27,030 nucleotides of DNA from CAYWBW01 sp964456745 (GCA_964456745.1 CAYWBW010000027.1:1-27030), one strand, 5' to 3'. Positions 1 through 10,514 are shown, counted from the stretch's first letter. Program-made: numbers and translations. The notes: generated from the letters alone by a model not told the origin.

Positions 1-73
1 TATATTTATTTACTGGTTTGTAGATAGCCCAGCATTGCAAAATGAGAAATTGCCAAATAATTACTATGTTTAA
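1..73 (+). CDS. C-terminal end of a preceding gene (partial, probably phage)
   Basis: A reading frame enters from the left edge (first full codon at base 2) and runs 23 codons to a TAA at 71-73. The visible residues end in NNYYV. Too little remains for a family assignment. It lies on the same strand as, and 68 bases before, the first complete gene of the tail module, so a head or neck gene of the same phage is a reasonable guess but only an inference. Confidence 0.4.
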   Translation, partial: IFIYWFVDSPALQNEKLPNNYYV

Positions 74-141
74 TTGATTTTCGATATTTTCTCATTATCT
101 TAAGAATATCAAATATATTTATCATTTAACTTACATTAAAT

Positions 142-939
142 ATGAGTTCATCACCAGAAAAAAAATCAACAATTGCTGAACAATTTAGATTTTCAGAAGT
201 TTTTCCTAAAAAGGATGTTGATACTTTATGAGAAGAAAAATTTGAAAAGTTCTTAACTGCAAGAAGTGTATTTATTGACTCAATCTGAAAAGGTGAAATG
301 AATTATGATATTATTAATGAATTGATGTTAACAAGTTGAAAGTGCATAAATGAAGCATGAGAAAAGCATAATAATGTAGAAGAATTAGCATATGAAATGA
401 TGACAATTTTAGTTTTTCTTAATGAAAAAAGGCGTGACATATTGGAAATGATTGTTTATGGCAAAGATATGTTCAAAACAAGCTACGAAAACAAGACATT
501 GACTGAGAATAACTTTACATTTGAGTCTTCTGATCCTGAAGTAGTTTCAGTTGAAAGTAATTGACCTAATTGAGCTATTAAGATTTTGAAGACTTGATTT
601 GTTATTGTAAAATGAATATATACAGATGATGAATGAAAGAAGTGCTCTGTAAGCAATCTAATTGAAATTAATACTACTACTGAGTGACTAAAGGTTTCAT
701 CAATTTTTTCTAATTGAAGTTTACCTAATGTCACTTGAACAGTTGGTAATTTAAAAGAAACTAAAATTAAAATTGGAGATGTTTTATCACTTAATTGAGA
801 AGTTTATATTGAAAATAATAAAAAAATATTCAATGAAATTGCAATGGAATTAGTTCATTATGAATGAATAAGAGATCATATTATTGATAGAAAAGACCGA
901 ATTTTTAATCTCATGGAAGCAATGGTGAGAGCTGCATAG
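142..939 (+). CDS. Hypothetical phage protein upstream of the tail tube gene
   Basis: A 265-codon frame opens when UGA is read as Gly; in the standard code it has many internal stops. ATG at 142 is the first in frame and is preceded by an A/T-rich leader with no Shine-Dalgarno. I do not recognise a family. The N-terminal half (about residues 1-115) is acidic and helix-like. The middle (about 120-225) is rich in short Gly/Ser/Asn/Thr segments typical of beta-structured virion proteins, and the end is Lys/Arg/Glu-rich (IRDHIIDRKDR). Its place directly before the major tail protein is where siphoviruses keep head-tail connector or tail-terminator genes, so a neck or tail-completion role is possible. 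A terminator-like hairpin follows about 90 bases downstream. Confidence 0.6.
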
Positions 940-1028
940 TACTATAAAATACTAATAGACCATAAGCCCTATTTTATTTGAATTAATAAATTAAACTAAA
1001 AAATCTTAAAAGAAGATCAATAATAAAT

Positions 1029-1061
1029 TACTTAAATGCAAAAAAATTAAGTAGTTTTTTT
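1029..1061 (+). terminator. Rho-independent terminator candidate after the 142-939 gene
   Basis: A perfect 7-bp inverted repeat, TACTTAA (1029-1035) and TTAAGTA (1047-1053), encloses an 11-base A-rich loop and is followed by G and seven T. The stem is AT-only and so weak, but it has the usual hairpin plus T-run form and lies in a 233-base gap between two genes on the same strand. The rest of that gap shows nothing else I can name. Confidence 0.5.
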
Positions 1062-1172
1062 ATGTATATAATTTAATTTCAGATAAAAAAATACTCGGCT
1101 AACACGCAATTAAATTAATCAAATCTTTATGTTTTAATAAAGGTAAATTTTATAGTACCTAACAAAAATTAT

Positions 1173-1967
1173 ATGCAAACATCAGTACAAAAAGCAGACA
1201 GTATAAGATTCTGATCTTGATCTTGTGAAATTCAAGAAACTTGAGGATGATGGACTAATATATGAATGATAAATGATGCAACATTAGAAGTAGAGAAAAT
1301 AATCAAAGAATTCATATGAGCAAATGCAAAGATGCCTCCAAAGGCTAAAATACAAACAGTTAAATTTAACTTTAATTTATTTGAATTAGATCTGTCAAAT
1401 ATAAATCTAATTAACTGAGATTGAAGTTTAAGTTCAGTAGAATGATCAGAAATAAATATTACAGATGAAGCTCTGTGAACGTGATGGACTATTTGAACTC
1501 CAATTAAACTTACAAATAAGAATTGAGACAATACTCAAGTAACAAATATTGTAATAGCTGAAGATTGAACTCCATTAATAGAAAATACTGACTACGATAC
1601 TTACGTATGAAATTGAATTAATTGAGAAAAATGACTCACGTACATAGTCCCACTCACAGATCAAACATGAGTTATTACAGCAGACTATGATTACACACCT
1701 AATGATTCAAATACTATTAAATTCTGAGATGCAGATAAAAGTCTAGCATTAAGAGCTTTTAGATTTACTCATACTTATGATGACTCAAAAATATTCAGAA
1801 TTACTATTTTTAAATGATACAACTCTCAATGAATAAATATTGCTTTTAAATGAGATGAAGATGAAGATCCAGCTTCAACTCCAATAAGCATATCTGCTTT
1901 TCCAGATTCATCAGCGCTATCTGACAATGTAAATATGTTTGAGATTTATGATGAGAAATCAGTGTAA
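1173..1967 (+). CDS. Major tail (tube) protein, siphovirus-like
   Basis: A 264-aa frame with UGA = Gly. Position is the main evidence: one gene ahead of a tail-chaperone pair with a slippery site and then the tape measure gene, which is the canonical order tube, G, GT, tape measure. The sequence fits a tail tube subunit: an N-terminal segment (MQTSVQKADSIRFGSGSCE) like those starting beta-sandwich tube proteins, alternating hydrophobic/polar beta-strand pattern, many Gly-Asn-Asp turns, and a NITDEALGTG-type loop. No catalytic motif is visible. It ends TAATAA. Alternative: another virion beta-sandwich protein. There is no sheath gene next to it, which argues against a contractile tail. Nearly all its glycines are UGA. 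Confidence 0.65.
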
Positions 1968-1985
1968 TAACTGATCATTTATTAC

Positions 1986-2060
1986 ACCTGCAAACATACT
2001 TACAAGTATACACCTATAAATTCAAATAGACCTACAAATAAATTAATTAATACCTACAAA
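1986..2060. repeat. Four ACCTRYAAA boxes upstream of the tail chaperone gene
   Basis: The 95-base gap between the tube and chaperone genes holds four direct copies of ACCT(G/A)(C/T)AAA starting at 1986, 2012, 2030 and 2052. Between the first two sits the perfect inverted repeat ATACTT-AC-AAGTAT (1996-2009). The same ACCTAC core recurs as paired hairpins at 8526-8585, just before the endolysin gene. Function unknown; binding sites for a phage regulator or transcript-processing signals are possibilities. Confidence 0.45.
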
Positions 2061-2062
2061 CT

Positions 2063-2419
2063 ATGAATAACATCAATCTAGACCTAGATAATCTAATAGA
2101 AAGCATACATAAGATTAAATTCAACTGAAAGACATACGAAGTCTGAGACGTAGCTGTAGGTGTAGTAATATTATTAGAAAAATTAAAATGCATAGAAAAT
2201 GTAAAATGATCAGATGTGATTGATATTATTTATAAAACACTATCTGTAAAAAATGAAATCACAAAAGAAGAAATAGAAAAAATGAATGCTAATCAGATGT
2301 CAAAGATTATAGATTGGATTAACAAACAAATTGATAGCAATAACGTAAAAAAAAATGATGAAATTCAAAATGATCAAATAGAAAGTCAAAAACCTGAGAA
2401 CATTCGGGAGCAAAATTAA
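2063..2419 (+). CDS. Tail assembly chaperone, upstream (G-like) frame
   Basis: A 118-aa protein starting MNNINLDLDN, lying between the tail tube and tape measure genes. In siphoviruses this slot holds the chaperone that coats the tape measure protein during tail assembly and is made as a short form and a -1 frameshifted long form. The product is small, helical and charged, and its C-terminal third is Lys/Asn/Glu/Gln-rich. It contains a run of nine A (2347-2355) read GTA AAA AAA AAT in this frame. Without slippage translation ends at TAA 2417-2419. No sequence family is recognised; the call rests on gene order, size and the slippery site. Confidence 0.7.
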
Positions 2420-2625
2420 CACTCATATTTGCTCAAATGCTCAGATATTACAATTGAGCATTTACTCACAGAGATCTAATAAATATGAGTTACAAACTCT
2501 TTATCTCATACTACGAGAATCTCTGAATAATGCTAGAAATGGAAAACTGAAAGTCACTCAAAGAAATAGAAAACAAAGACAAACCAGATAGAGAAAAATT
2601 CAAATCAATACTTAAAAAACAATAA
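2063..2625 (+). CDS. Tail assembly chaperone, frameshifted long form (GT-like)
   Basis: The long product would use codons 2063 to the A9 run in frame 0, then the -1 frame to 2625, adding about 90 residues. After the junction comes a Gly/Ser/Lys/Asn-rich linker (GGNSKGSNRKSK), then a compact helical domain containing LTLIFAQMLRYYNGAFT and ending SILKKQ. There is no ATG near the start of the -1 segment that would start it separately: the first in-frame ATG (about 2436) lies inside the helical domain. This makes fusion through frameshifting the better reading. The tape measure gene starts five bases after the stop. The equivalent proteins of lambda (G and GT) and many other siphoviruses are made in this way. 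Confidence 0.65.
2347..2355 (+). promoter_or_regulatory. Programmed -1 frameshift site (A9 slippery run)
   Basis: Nine consecutive A lie in the G-like gene and are read AAA AAA AAT in frame 0. A one-base slip backwards gives AAA AAA TGA TGA, and with UGA = Gly the -1 frame stays open from here to TAA 2623-2625. A-rich heptamers of the A AAA AAN type are standard -1 slip sites. A phage read in the standard code would stop at once in this frame, so the site works only with the recoded UGA. Confidence 0.7.
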
Positions 2626-2630
2626 ACCAC

Positions 2631-4769
2631 ATGCCAAAAATATGAGACTTATCATTGGATGTCATAATAAACTCAAAAAAGTTCCAAGCCTCATTGAGCA
2701 AGTTAAGTAAAAATGCCAAACTAGCCTGAAACAATATATCCAAATCAATATCAGCTTGAATGCAAGAAGCAACTCAAGTCTCAAAAAAACTAGCAATGTG
2801 AATTTGATTAGCAATCACTGCAATATGAGCATGAGCAGTAACAGTGGGAAAAGAATTTGAATCCTCAATGTCTAATGTAGCTACTCTAATTGATTCAACT
2901 ACAGAAAGCATGAAAGACATGAAAAAAGAAGTACTACTCGTAGCTAAAAACTCTGCTAAACCATTAAGTGAATTAACTTCATCGCTTTACGATATAAGAT
3001 CTGCTTGAGTATCTGCAAGTGATGCTATGACGGTATTAAAATCAGCAGAAATGTTAGCAGTAGCTGGTCTTTCTGATACAAAACAAGCCACTGATTTACT
3101 TACTTCCAGCTTCAACTCATTTTCTAAACAATGATACAATGCAAATCAAATATCAGAAATCTTATTCAAAACAGTAAAAAACTGAAAGACTACAGTGTCA
3201 GAACTAGCTCAATGATTTTGATGAATAGCAGGTCTTGCATCAACTGTATGAGTGGATTTTAAAGAACTTATGTCAGCTACTTGAGCTTTAACTACTACGT
3301 GATTAAAAGCCTCTGAAGTATATTCATGAATAAAATGATTACTCTCAAATTTACTCAAACCAACATCAGAAGCTATAAAAAAATCAAAAGAACTTTGAAT
3401 TGAATTTAGTGTCACAGCTTTAAAAACCAAATGACTCAAATGATTTATTCATGAGCTTAAAGAAAAATCTTGATGAAGCTCAGATGCACTGTCAGCACTA
3501 TTTTGAAGTGTAGAATGATTAAATGCAGTAATGTGACTTGCATGAGCAAATGCAGATGCTTTTAACTCTACACTAGATGACATGAACTGAAAGTCTTGAG
3601 CTTTACAAGAAGCCTATGAGAAACAAAAGCAAACTTTTGAGTCTTCATATCAAATATTAAAGAACCAGTTATCAACAGTGCTTATTGAAATATGATCTGT
3701 AATACTTCCAAGCTTAGCAAACTGAGCAAAAGTATTAGCAAATAAAATTTGAGCTTTAATAAATTTCTTTAAAAACTGGGATGAACAAAGTGTGCTACTC
3801 AGGGCATGAATAATATGAATTTGAACTGCAATCACTCTAGCATTAGTTCCTGCATTTATTTCTGCAACCTTAGCTGTCAAAGCTTTCACTGTAGCTCTAC
3901 TTGCTAATCCAGTTACTTGGATTATTGCATGAATAGCAATTGCAGTATGACTTCTTTATGTAGCTTGGAATAAAAACTTCCTATGAATAAAAGATATTAC
4001 AGAAAAAATATTCCTATCAGTGTCAGATTGGTTTATAAAAATCAAAGAAGTCATTTCTTTATTTACAACAGATACTCAAAATACAATGAGTATCTTTTAC
4101 AATTTTCTTAGTGAGCAAACATGAATAAGTTTTGAATCAATAAAACTTACAATTGAAATTGCCCTGTCAGCAATCACCAAAATATTCAAATGATTTAAGC
4201 TTTTATTCACTGGTCAGTGGCGTGAGCTTTGGAGTTGAATAAAGCTAACATTAAATGATGTCATGAACTCAATGAAAATCTTAGTGAGTCACTGATTAGA
4301 TTTTATCTGAAGCTATCTAAAATCTAAAAAAATTGAATTCATAAATACTGTATCAAATACTTGGAACTGAATATCAGATGTAATCATCTGAGCAATGAGT
4401 AAAGCTTGGAATTATGTAAGAAATATCATAAATAAAATCAAAAGCTCATTCTCTAGCATATGATCCAGTATTAAATCAATGGTCTGATTTAAGCTCTGAT
4501 GATTCACTTGATTCGCAGAATGATGACCAACATGAAATTGAAGTAAAAATGTAGTAGCATGAATTGTTCACAGGTGAGAATACGTAATACCAAAAAACAT
4601 GGTAAATGCCTTTCCGAACCTGATATCAAAACTAGAAACATTGAGAATATGAAACAATTGAGTTTCAAATTCAGACCACTCAAGACATGTCACTGTAGAA
4701 AATGTGAACGTTAATAACTGATTAGATTTTGAAGATTATCTTCAAAGAGTGGCTTGGCAAATGTGATAA
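2631..4769 (+). CDS. Tail tape measure protein (TP901 family)
   Basis: A 712-aa protein that sets tail length and is ejected into the cell during DNA delivery. The N-terminal 250 residues match the TP901/PhageMin_Tail pattern: a helical lead-in with many Ala and Lys, a membrane-like Gly/Ala stretch (about residues 60-75), KEFESSMSNVATL, then SAGVSASDAMTVLKSAEMLA, a GGIAGLASTVGVDFKEL segment and a TTGLKASEV repeat-like region. Hydrophobic segments follow at about 390-445 (including ITLALVPAFISATLA), consistent with pore-forming regions. A Trp-rich helical C-terminus ends WQMG before TAA. The start is the ATG five bases after the chaperone stop. Most glycines are UGA. No peptidase domain is visible. 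Length implies a tail of roughly 100 nm by the usual rule for the family (inference). Confidence 0.92.
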
Positions 4770-4793
4770 ATAAAAAAAAGAAAACAATAATTC

Positions 4794-5840
4794 ATGATAA
4801 TCAAAATTTACAACATAGAAGGAGCTCCACTAACTCAAATAACAGAAAGTAGCGAAGTTAAAATCACAAACAAACTCAATGATATTTCATTTGCTGAATT
4901 TACATTATCACTATCTGATCCAAATGCTAAATATGAATATCTACAAGAATTTTTTAGAATAGATTTTTATAAGCAAATCTGAAATAAAGAAATATTCTAC
5001 TGGACTTGATATATTCAATGAGTAGAAGCAGACATTCATAAAGCTCAAGTAAAATGTAAATCTTTTGATTGAATGTGGAAGCAAATTATCCTAGATAAGA
5101 ATTATAATTTCACTGACAAATCAATTGATTACATTTTAAATGAAATTTTAACTGATATTAATACAAGATGGGATACTCAGAAAACACTAGACTCATGAAT
5201 TACAACTATAATCACAAAAGCTTTCGATAAATGAGACACATTCTTTTCTGTGCTCAAAGATTTATCACTTTCCTAATATGAGTTCAAAACAACAAATAGT
5301 AAGCTAATATTTAAACAAGAAATTTGAGAAGATAAAACAAATGATCTGAAGTTTAATTTTAATTATCAGGATCTTTCAACAAGAAACATTGTAAATTCCA
5401 AATCAAAATACAATTCAGATACAATAGCTACAGCAGTACTTTGAAGATATAGTTCAGATTATTTTTACAAAAAAGATGACACTCAAATCTCAATATTTTG
5501 ACTTCGAGAAAAATCTTTTGTAACTAAATGAGATTGAGATCAAGCCTCTCAATCAGAACTAGATGAAAGTAAATACTCAATAAGAGAAATAGAAATAACA
5601 CCAGTATCAAACGATTACACTCAAGCAAGTGTTTGAGATTTAGCTGATGTTCAAATTACTACAGAAAGTGATCTAATGAGCTTTTCCTGAACCATGAAAA
5701 TCATTCAGCAAATCTATCAAGAATGAGATTTAACTCTAAATACTTACAAAATAGCTAAAACAAGAAAGAAGAGTCTAAACATTATTGATGAAATTAAAAA
5801 TATGAAATCTGACATAAAAACACTCCAATTTAACACTTAA
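4794..5840 (+). pseudogene. Tail hub/distal tail-like protein, interrupted by an in-frame TAA
   Basis: A 349-codon frame directly after the tape measure gene, broken only by TAA at 5274-5276 (codon 161); the same frame continues for another 188 codons. Before the stop it has LNDISFAEFTLSL and a SVLKDLSLS segment. After it come YEFKTTNSKLIFKQE and LGRYSSDYFYK. The join at the stop, a helix followed by YEFK and a strand, resembles siphovirus Gp37-like or hub proteins in which a helix of the form VLKxLA is followed by an aromatic beta-strand, so both halves belong to one protein. One substitution from AAA, CAA or GAA would create the stop. No alternative start follows the stop closely in frame. 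It could be a real nonsense mutation, a readthrough site or a base-calling error. Confidence 0.65.
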
Positions 5841-5842
5841 TT

Positions 5843-6610
5843 ATGCAAAGAGTAGCAATTCTAAATAATCAAACATTAGTAAATCAAGATTACGATCTAT
5901 CAAGAATTGGATGATATTCTCTTGCTTGAATAAAGCAGTGACTTCAAATAACACCTTGATGATGATCTACTATAGATATATCAATTTGAACTGCACTTAT
6001 TCAAGTAACAAGAGCCTGAACTCCAGATCAAACATTCAATATCCTTTTTGAGAATACTAAAATAAAAAACATCGAAATCACATGAACTGATACTTACATC
6101 TGAGCATTAGTTGCAAGAGTAAAAAAAGACGTAATCAATCCTTCAAATAATTTGCTCAATGCAAATTGAAGTTCAATTACTTCTAGTGATTTAGATTTAT
6201 ATTTTGTTGAGTGAACTTGAACAAATAATCTTTCTGATTCAGAAATAAATACTTCAATCTGATCTGATTATTTTTGGACAAGAATTGGAAATATAACAAA
6301 GCAGGCAACCATTACTTCAGATAATATTAATCAAAATTGATTAGAAGCTTGAATAAAATGACTTAGAGAATTAGAAGAACTTTCATTCAGTAATAATACA
6401 AAAATAACATGAAGAAATGTTAAATGAGATATTACTCAAGTAACTGATAATTATTACTGATTCACTGTTGATATTGACTGGTGACATTTCTTAGAAGAAG
6501 TTGATCCATATTTTGAAATAGAAAAAAAGAAAGATTGATCTACTACTGATAAATGGAAAATTACATACTTGGATTCATGAGAACTAGAGAAAATAGAAAA
6601 AATAATTTAA
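5843..6610 (+). CDS. Phage tail/baseplate protein of unknown fold
   Basis: A 255-aa protein starting MQRVAILNNQTL three bases after the previous stop, so it is probably co-translated with the tail genes. It has long stretches of beta-strand pattern and Gly-Gly-Gly turns (ITPGGGSTIDISIG), a repeated Thr-Asp-Asn loop composition, and a Lys/Glu/Asp-rich C-terminus (FEIEKKKDG). It shows no signal peptide, membrane segment or catalytic motif. Its position after the hub-like gene and before the large fiber-like gene suggests a baseplate or upper-fiber component. I do not recognise a family. Confidence 0.6.
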
Positions 6611-6628
6611 AACACTAACAAAAACACT

Positions 6629-8233
6629 ATGTGACTACTAATACCACTAAAAAACACAGAAAGCTGATGATTAAGCTCCTCAGTCTGAAGCTATGAAGAA
6701 CTCATAGACAGTAAATATGACCTCTACTCAGTTCAGATGAAAAACTATCCAGTTCCAAATGTGTACAATGATTGAACTCATTCAAGTCAAGAAGCTTGGT
6801 GACTACAAATAGACAGTAGATCTAATCAAAACCAATCATGGAAAGATTATTATTGATTAAATGTCTTTAGCTGAAACACTAATCTAAATGTCCACAGTTT
6901 CACATGAAACTTTACAGCTAGCATTAAAAACATCATAAGTTGAAGCATAAAATCAAGACTCTATAGCTCACTTTGGAATGCAATAGATTTTGATTGAACT
7001 GCATGAAGAATCTCTGAAGTGAGAAGAGTTGATTCTAGTGATATAAATATTCAACAAATAAATACAAAATGATTCATAGTAAATTCCTGATGAAATAATT
7101 TTTTAGTAAGATGATGAACTAGTGCAAATATTTATATTGTTCCATGTACTAACTCTTGAGAGCCAACTTGAACTGAATACACTGAAGAAATAGATTCTCA
7201 AGATTTATGATGAGCCTGTAGACAATGAAATGTTTACATAGTTTGAGCTAAAAATGAATACTTCTGGATTTGGTACTGAGCTAAAAGAGAATATGCAATA
7301 AACTGAAATGTAGCTGTAGCAATGAGATGAAGTTTATATAAAGCAAACAGTGATTGATCAATTACTCTTATAGATCACTGAACTACAATATCTAAATCAT
7401 GATGATACAGTAGTTATCATTCATGAGAAGTTTCATGTTGAAGTTATGTTAAATGAAATAATATTTATTTTTATTCTAATGCATACAGTCGCTCAGAATC
7501 ACCAAGTTATTATGCAAGAATGAGAGAAATATGAGTAATAGATATGAGTAACACAACTACATTTACTCATACAACATGGAAACATGATGAAGATAATTCA
7601 TCATGATACTTTGATTGAATAACTGATCTAGCAGTAGTCTGATTTGATTGAACTAATATCATATATGTAGATTCATCTAAAGATATTCAACAATGTACAA
7701 ACGCATGAGTAATATCAGATACATGATCAGATTACATTGCAAGTATTTACAATCATCCAGCTTGCTATAGAAATTCTGTAACAAAATTAGAAAACTTCTC
7801 AAATAATATCATTGCAGATGATGATGAATTAAATATTCACTGAACCATTACAAGTTGATGAATTACAGATATCTACAGATACCATGTAAGAATTTACAAA
7901 ACAGATTGAGTAAATGAAGAAGATGATGCACTTGAATGAATGCTTGTTAAATGAATTTCAGCTGATTATCAAAATAATCTTATCTTAAATTTAAACATCA
8001 ATTGAGTACTTAATGAAAAAATAATTGATTATACAAATTATATTTGACCTTCAATTATTGATACTACTTCAGCTATCCCATATACAGATATAGATGAACT
8101 TTTTATAAAGTTTCATCTAGAATTAATAAATCCTTCATGAATAAATTTGAAACTCTGATTTTGAGCAACGTGATGAACATATGCAAGTCCGTCTTGATGA
8201 TATGAAAATTCAACAATTAATATAACTCTCTAA
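6629..8233 (+). CDS. Large tail/receptor-binding-like protein
   Basis: A 534-aa protein, the second largest of the tail module, starting MGLLIPLKNTESGG. It is dominated by Ser, Thr, Asn, Gly and Tyr with regularly spaced beta-strands, for example NGNVAVAMRGSLYKANS and repeated GYSSYHSG-like segments. It includes a pattern of short blades such as VDSSKDIQQC that could form a beta-propeller. The C-terminus is a Gly/Ser/Tyr-rich strand region ending NITL. In siphoviruses the last structural gene before holin and endolysin is usually the host-binding fiber or tip. That role is inferred from position and composition only. It carries very many UGA glycines. Confidence 0.55.
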
Positions 8234-8295
8234 AAGTGAAAGAATTTTTTTAAATAAAAAAATAACTATCCATACTAACAAATAACCAAAAGTCT

Positions 8296-8545
8296 ATGGA
8301 ACTACTAACAATACCAGTAATTACAGCTCTAACTCAAATATTCAAATGAGATTTAAATAAAAGACTTGTGCCATTTATTTCCATATGAATCTGAATACTT
8401 ATTTCACTACTACTTACAATTAGAATAGAAAATCCTGATTACATTCAATGTATAATTGATTGACGTATGACTTTGAGCTAGCTGATTTTATTCTTGAGGG
8501 AAAACAATTCTAAATACTCCAAAAGACACCTACAGAAATTCGTAG
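8296..8545 (+). pseudogene. Holin-like membrane protein, frame-broken near codon 57
   Basis: From ATG 8296 the frame encodes MELLTIPVITALTQIF, a charged turn and a hydrophobic helix (LVPFISIGIGILISLLLTI). It then ends at TAG 8479-8481 after only 61 residues. In the +1 frame from about 8465 the sequence continues GLGASGFYSGGKTILNTPK to TAG 8543-8545, which strongly resembles the Gly-rich second membrane region of small phage holins (GLxASGxYS). The two pieces make one ordinary holin of about 82 residues, so one extra base or two missing bases lie near 8462-8468. The neighbour downstream is the endolysin, as expected for a lysis cassette. Confidence 0.6.
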
Positions 8546-8585
8546 GTGTACTTACAAATTCACACCTACAAAAAAACTTGTAGGT
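8526..8585. repeat. Two tandem hairpins built on ACCTAC
   Basis: Hairpin 1: ACACCTAC (8526-8533) pairs perfectly with GTAGGTGT (8542-8549), and the loop itself has a GAA/TTC pair. Hairpin 2: ACCTACAA (8564-8571) pairs perfectly with TTGTAGGT (8578-8585) around AAAAAC. The core therefore occurs four times in alternating orientation within 60 bases, overlapping the 3' end of the holin frame and ending 20 bases before the endolysin ATG. The same core appears as direct repeats at 1986-2060. Neither hairpin has a long T-run, so simple termination is not the best explanation. Confidence 0.6.
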
Positions 8586-8605
8586 ACTTAAATAATTTCA
8601 AAAAA

Positions 8606-9157
8606 ATGATAATAAGCCCAATAGAAAACAAGCCATTATTCATAGGCATTTGACACTTACAAATAAGACCTACAATTTCTCAAAAATTTTGAGAAGATTT
8701 TGTGAGACCTGAAGATTGAATGCTAAATTATTCAAGCATGTGAATCAAGTGACATAATTGAATAGATTTTAAAGTATCCACTTGAACTCCAATATTTGCA
8801 CCAATGGATTGAGTTGTAAGAGTTAAAGAAGATAAATATGGATACTGACTCCATATTAAACTTAGAAACTCATACAAGTGACTTGAGATAGTTTTGGGTC
8901 ATTTATCTAATACTGTAGTTTCAAGTGGGAAAAAGGTTTATCAATGAGATTTGCTTTGATATTCTTGAGATACTGGAAATTCTACGTGACCGCATTTGCA
9001 TTTTTGAATGAGGAAGATTGAGAAGGATGACAGAAAGAGAATTTTTGATTTATCTGTTTTAGATTATTGAAATTGATATTTTGGGTATTTTGATCCTAGT
9101 GGGTATTTGATTACTTATAAGTGATGATATAAATGAAAATCAATATATAGAATCTAG
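8606..9157 (+). CDS. M23-family metallopeptidase, phage endolysin
   Basis: A 183-aa protein with the LytM/lysostaphin-type peptidase core. GHNGIDF (about residues 51-57) carries the first zinc-binding His and Asp, an APMDGVV beta-segment follows, LGHLS gives the next conserved His, and TGPHLHFG carries the HxH zinc site. In this code both glycines of GHNG and the Gly of TGP are UGA. The family cleaves cross-bridge or stem peptide bonds in peptidoglycan. No signal peptide is seen, so export would rely on the neighbouring holin. Its TAG stop at 9155-9157 lies 16 bases short of the end of the convergent - strand gene. The 3' part shifts to more GGN glycine codons than the rest of the module. Confidence 0.9.
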
Positions 9158-9173
9158 ATTACTAATAAATTTT

Positions 9174-10031
9174 TTATAAAGGGGCATTTTCGTCATAAAA
9201 AATTCATTCGCTATTTTTTATAAGAGTTGGTATTTTGCCTGCTTCAAGTAAATCTTTATCATAAAAACGCTGTCTTCACATTGGTCAATTTAGTATAGAA
9301 TCAGAAAACATCATCTGTAACATAGATCAATTTATAAAACTAACATGTTCAAAAATTCAATCACACCTTTCATCTTCCAGGTCAAGCGTTTTCCTTTTAG
9401 ATTTACCATTTGTATCTGTAAAACGATTTGTTAATTTGTATCTACATACCCAATTAATTTCATCTTTAATTCTTTTTTTCATATTTGGTATTCATCCTAT
9501 TACTCATGAATTTGATTCTTCTAAATATGCTATTGAGTCAAACCTAGCATTGTAGCTGTAATTTGAACTTCAAAATCATTTTTTTTGAATTGAATATTCC
9601 GTTGATTTGTCACCATTAAGGTGCGCAGTTACTTCATTATTATCGTTTCAAAATGTTAATGCTCAATTATCAGGATTGTATATATTTCGCTCTCCTTCTG
9701 TATAACCAAGCTTTTTAGCCACTTTGCTTAATTCTGAATTTGTTGATAATCTAATATCGTTTAATTGTTTTAAATTTGTTGCAAAATTAGTATCAAATTC
9801 ATGTAATAGTCAATTTATATCATTTTGAGATATTTTGATTAAGTCAGGTTGCTTTCCTTGTTTAACAAATCAAATATTATCATCAATTTTTTTTTGTAAG
9901 GATTTTACTGTTAATGGTTTATTAGTAGGGGCTGCAGGAGAAGCGGCAGTATGTCATAATAACGGTGAAACCAGGAATGTTGATAGTGCAATAAGTGGCA
10001 ACCCTATTTTTCTTTCGTTAAGTTTTTTCAT
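9174..10031 (-). CDS. Secreted protein of unknown function
   Basis: A 285-aa protein read leftwards, starting MKKLNERKIGLPLIALSTF. The N-terminus is a clear signal peptide: a basic start, a hydrophobic core of about 17 residues, and AAS-P-AAPT near a likely cleavage site around residue 33. The mature part begins with a helical Lys/Leu/Asn/Asp-rich domain (about 40-110). A beta-like segment (NPDNGALTFGNDNNEV) follows, then a basic region KSKRKTLDLEDERC. Two Cys (in WVCRY and ERCDG) could pair outside the cell. I see no known enzyme motif. It is the only - strand gene in this half and ends against the endolysin. It may be a lysogenic-conversion (moron) gene at the prophage edge, or a host gene. 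Confidence 0.65.
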
Positions 10032-10228
10032 AATTTATTTATAAAATATAAAAGGACAATAATATTATTAATAATTCAATACATGTCAATTGATTTTTTT
10101 ATTTTTTTTCAATAAATCTTAAATTTAGATATGCAACTATTTACAAATAGTTGGATATTAAGAAACTATAAATGATTGCTTATTAAGCTTATAATAAATC
10201 TGAAAGTAACATTAATCTTAAATCATAT

Positions 10229-10453
10229 ATGAATTATCATAAATTTAAAATAATTTGATACTGAGATGCTGTAAGGCTTCTTTGAATATCACATCAGTAT
10301 CTTGATAGACTAATAATGAAAAAAAGAATTCCATATCAAAAAATATCTTCATGAACTGCATTTTTTGAACGAGATGTAAAAGTATTTCAGTTAAAAAGGA
10401 TTGAGAAGGCTCAAAATGATCCGAGAATTAAGTTAGAAAGTGTTATAAGATAA
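10229..10453 (+). CDS. Excisionase-type HTH DNA-binding protein
   Basis: A 74-aa protein. The pattern IGYGDAVRLLGISHQYLDRL, then KKRIPYQKISSG, then FFERDVKVFQ is the winged-helix layout of MerR/excisionase-like small proteins (HTH_17 type): helix-turn-helix, a basic wing with a Pro, and a final strand plus helix. Members act as recombination directionality factors or small regulators. It lies between the secreted protein gene and host-like metabolic genes, so it could mark the prophage edge. It is not next to an integrase. Three of its four internal glycines are needed to keep the HTH register, and all are UGA. Confidence 0.6.
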
Positions 10454-10514
10454 TTTCGGCTTTATATATCTCTTTATGTAAGTAAAATTTACAGGTTTAA
10501 GTTAATTTTAATAT

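Noticed and set aside
4794..5840. TAA at 5274 as evidence that TAA is also reassigned
   Set aside because: TAA ends most other genes in the window at sensible places, so a single in-frame TAA is better explained by mutation or error.
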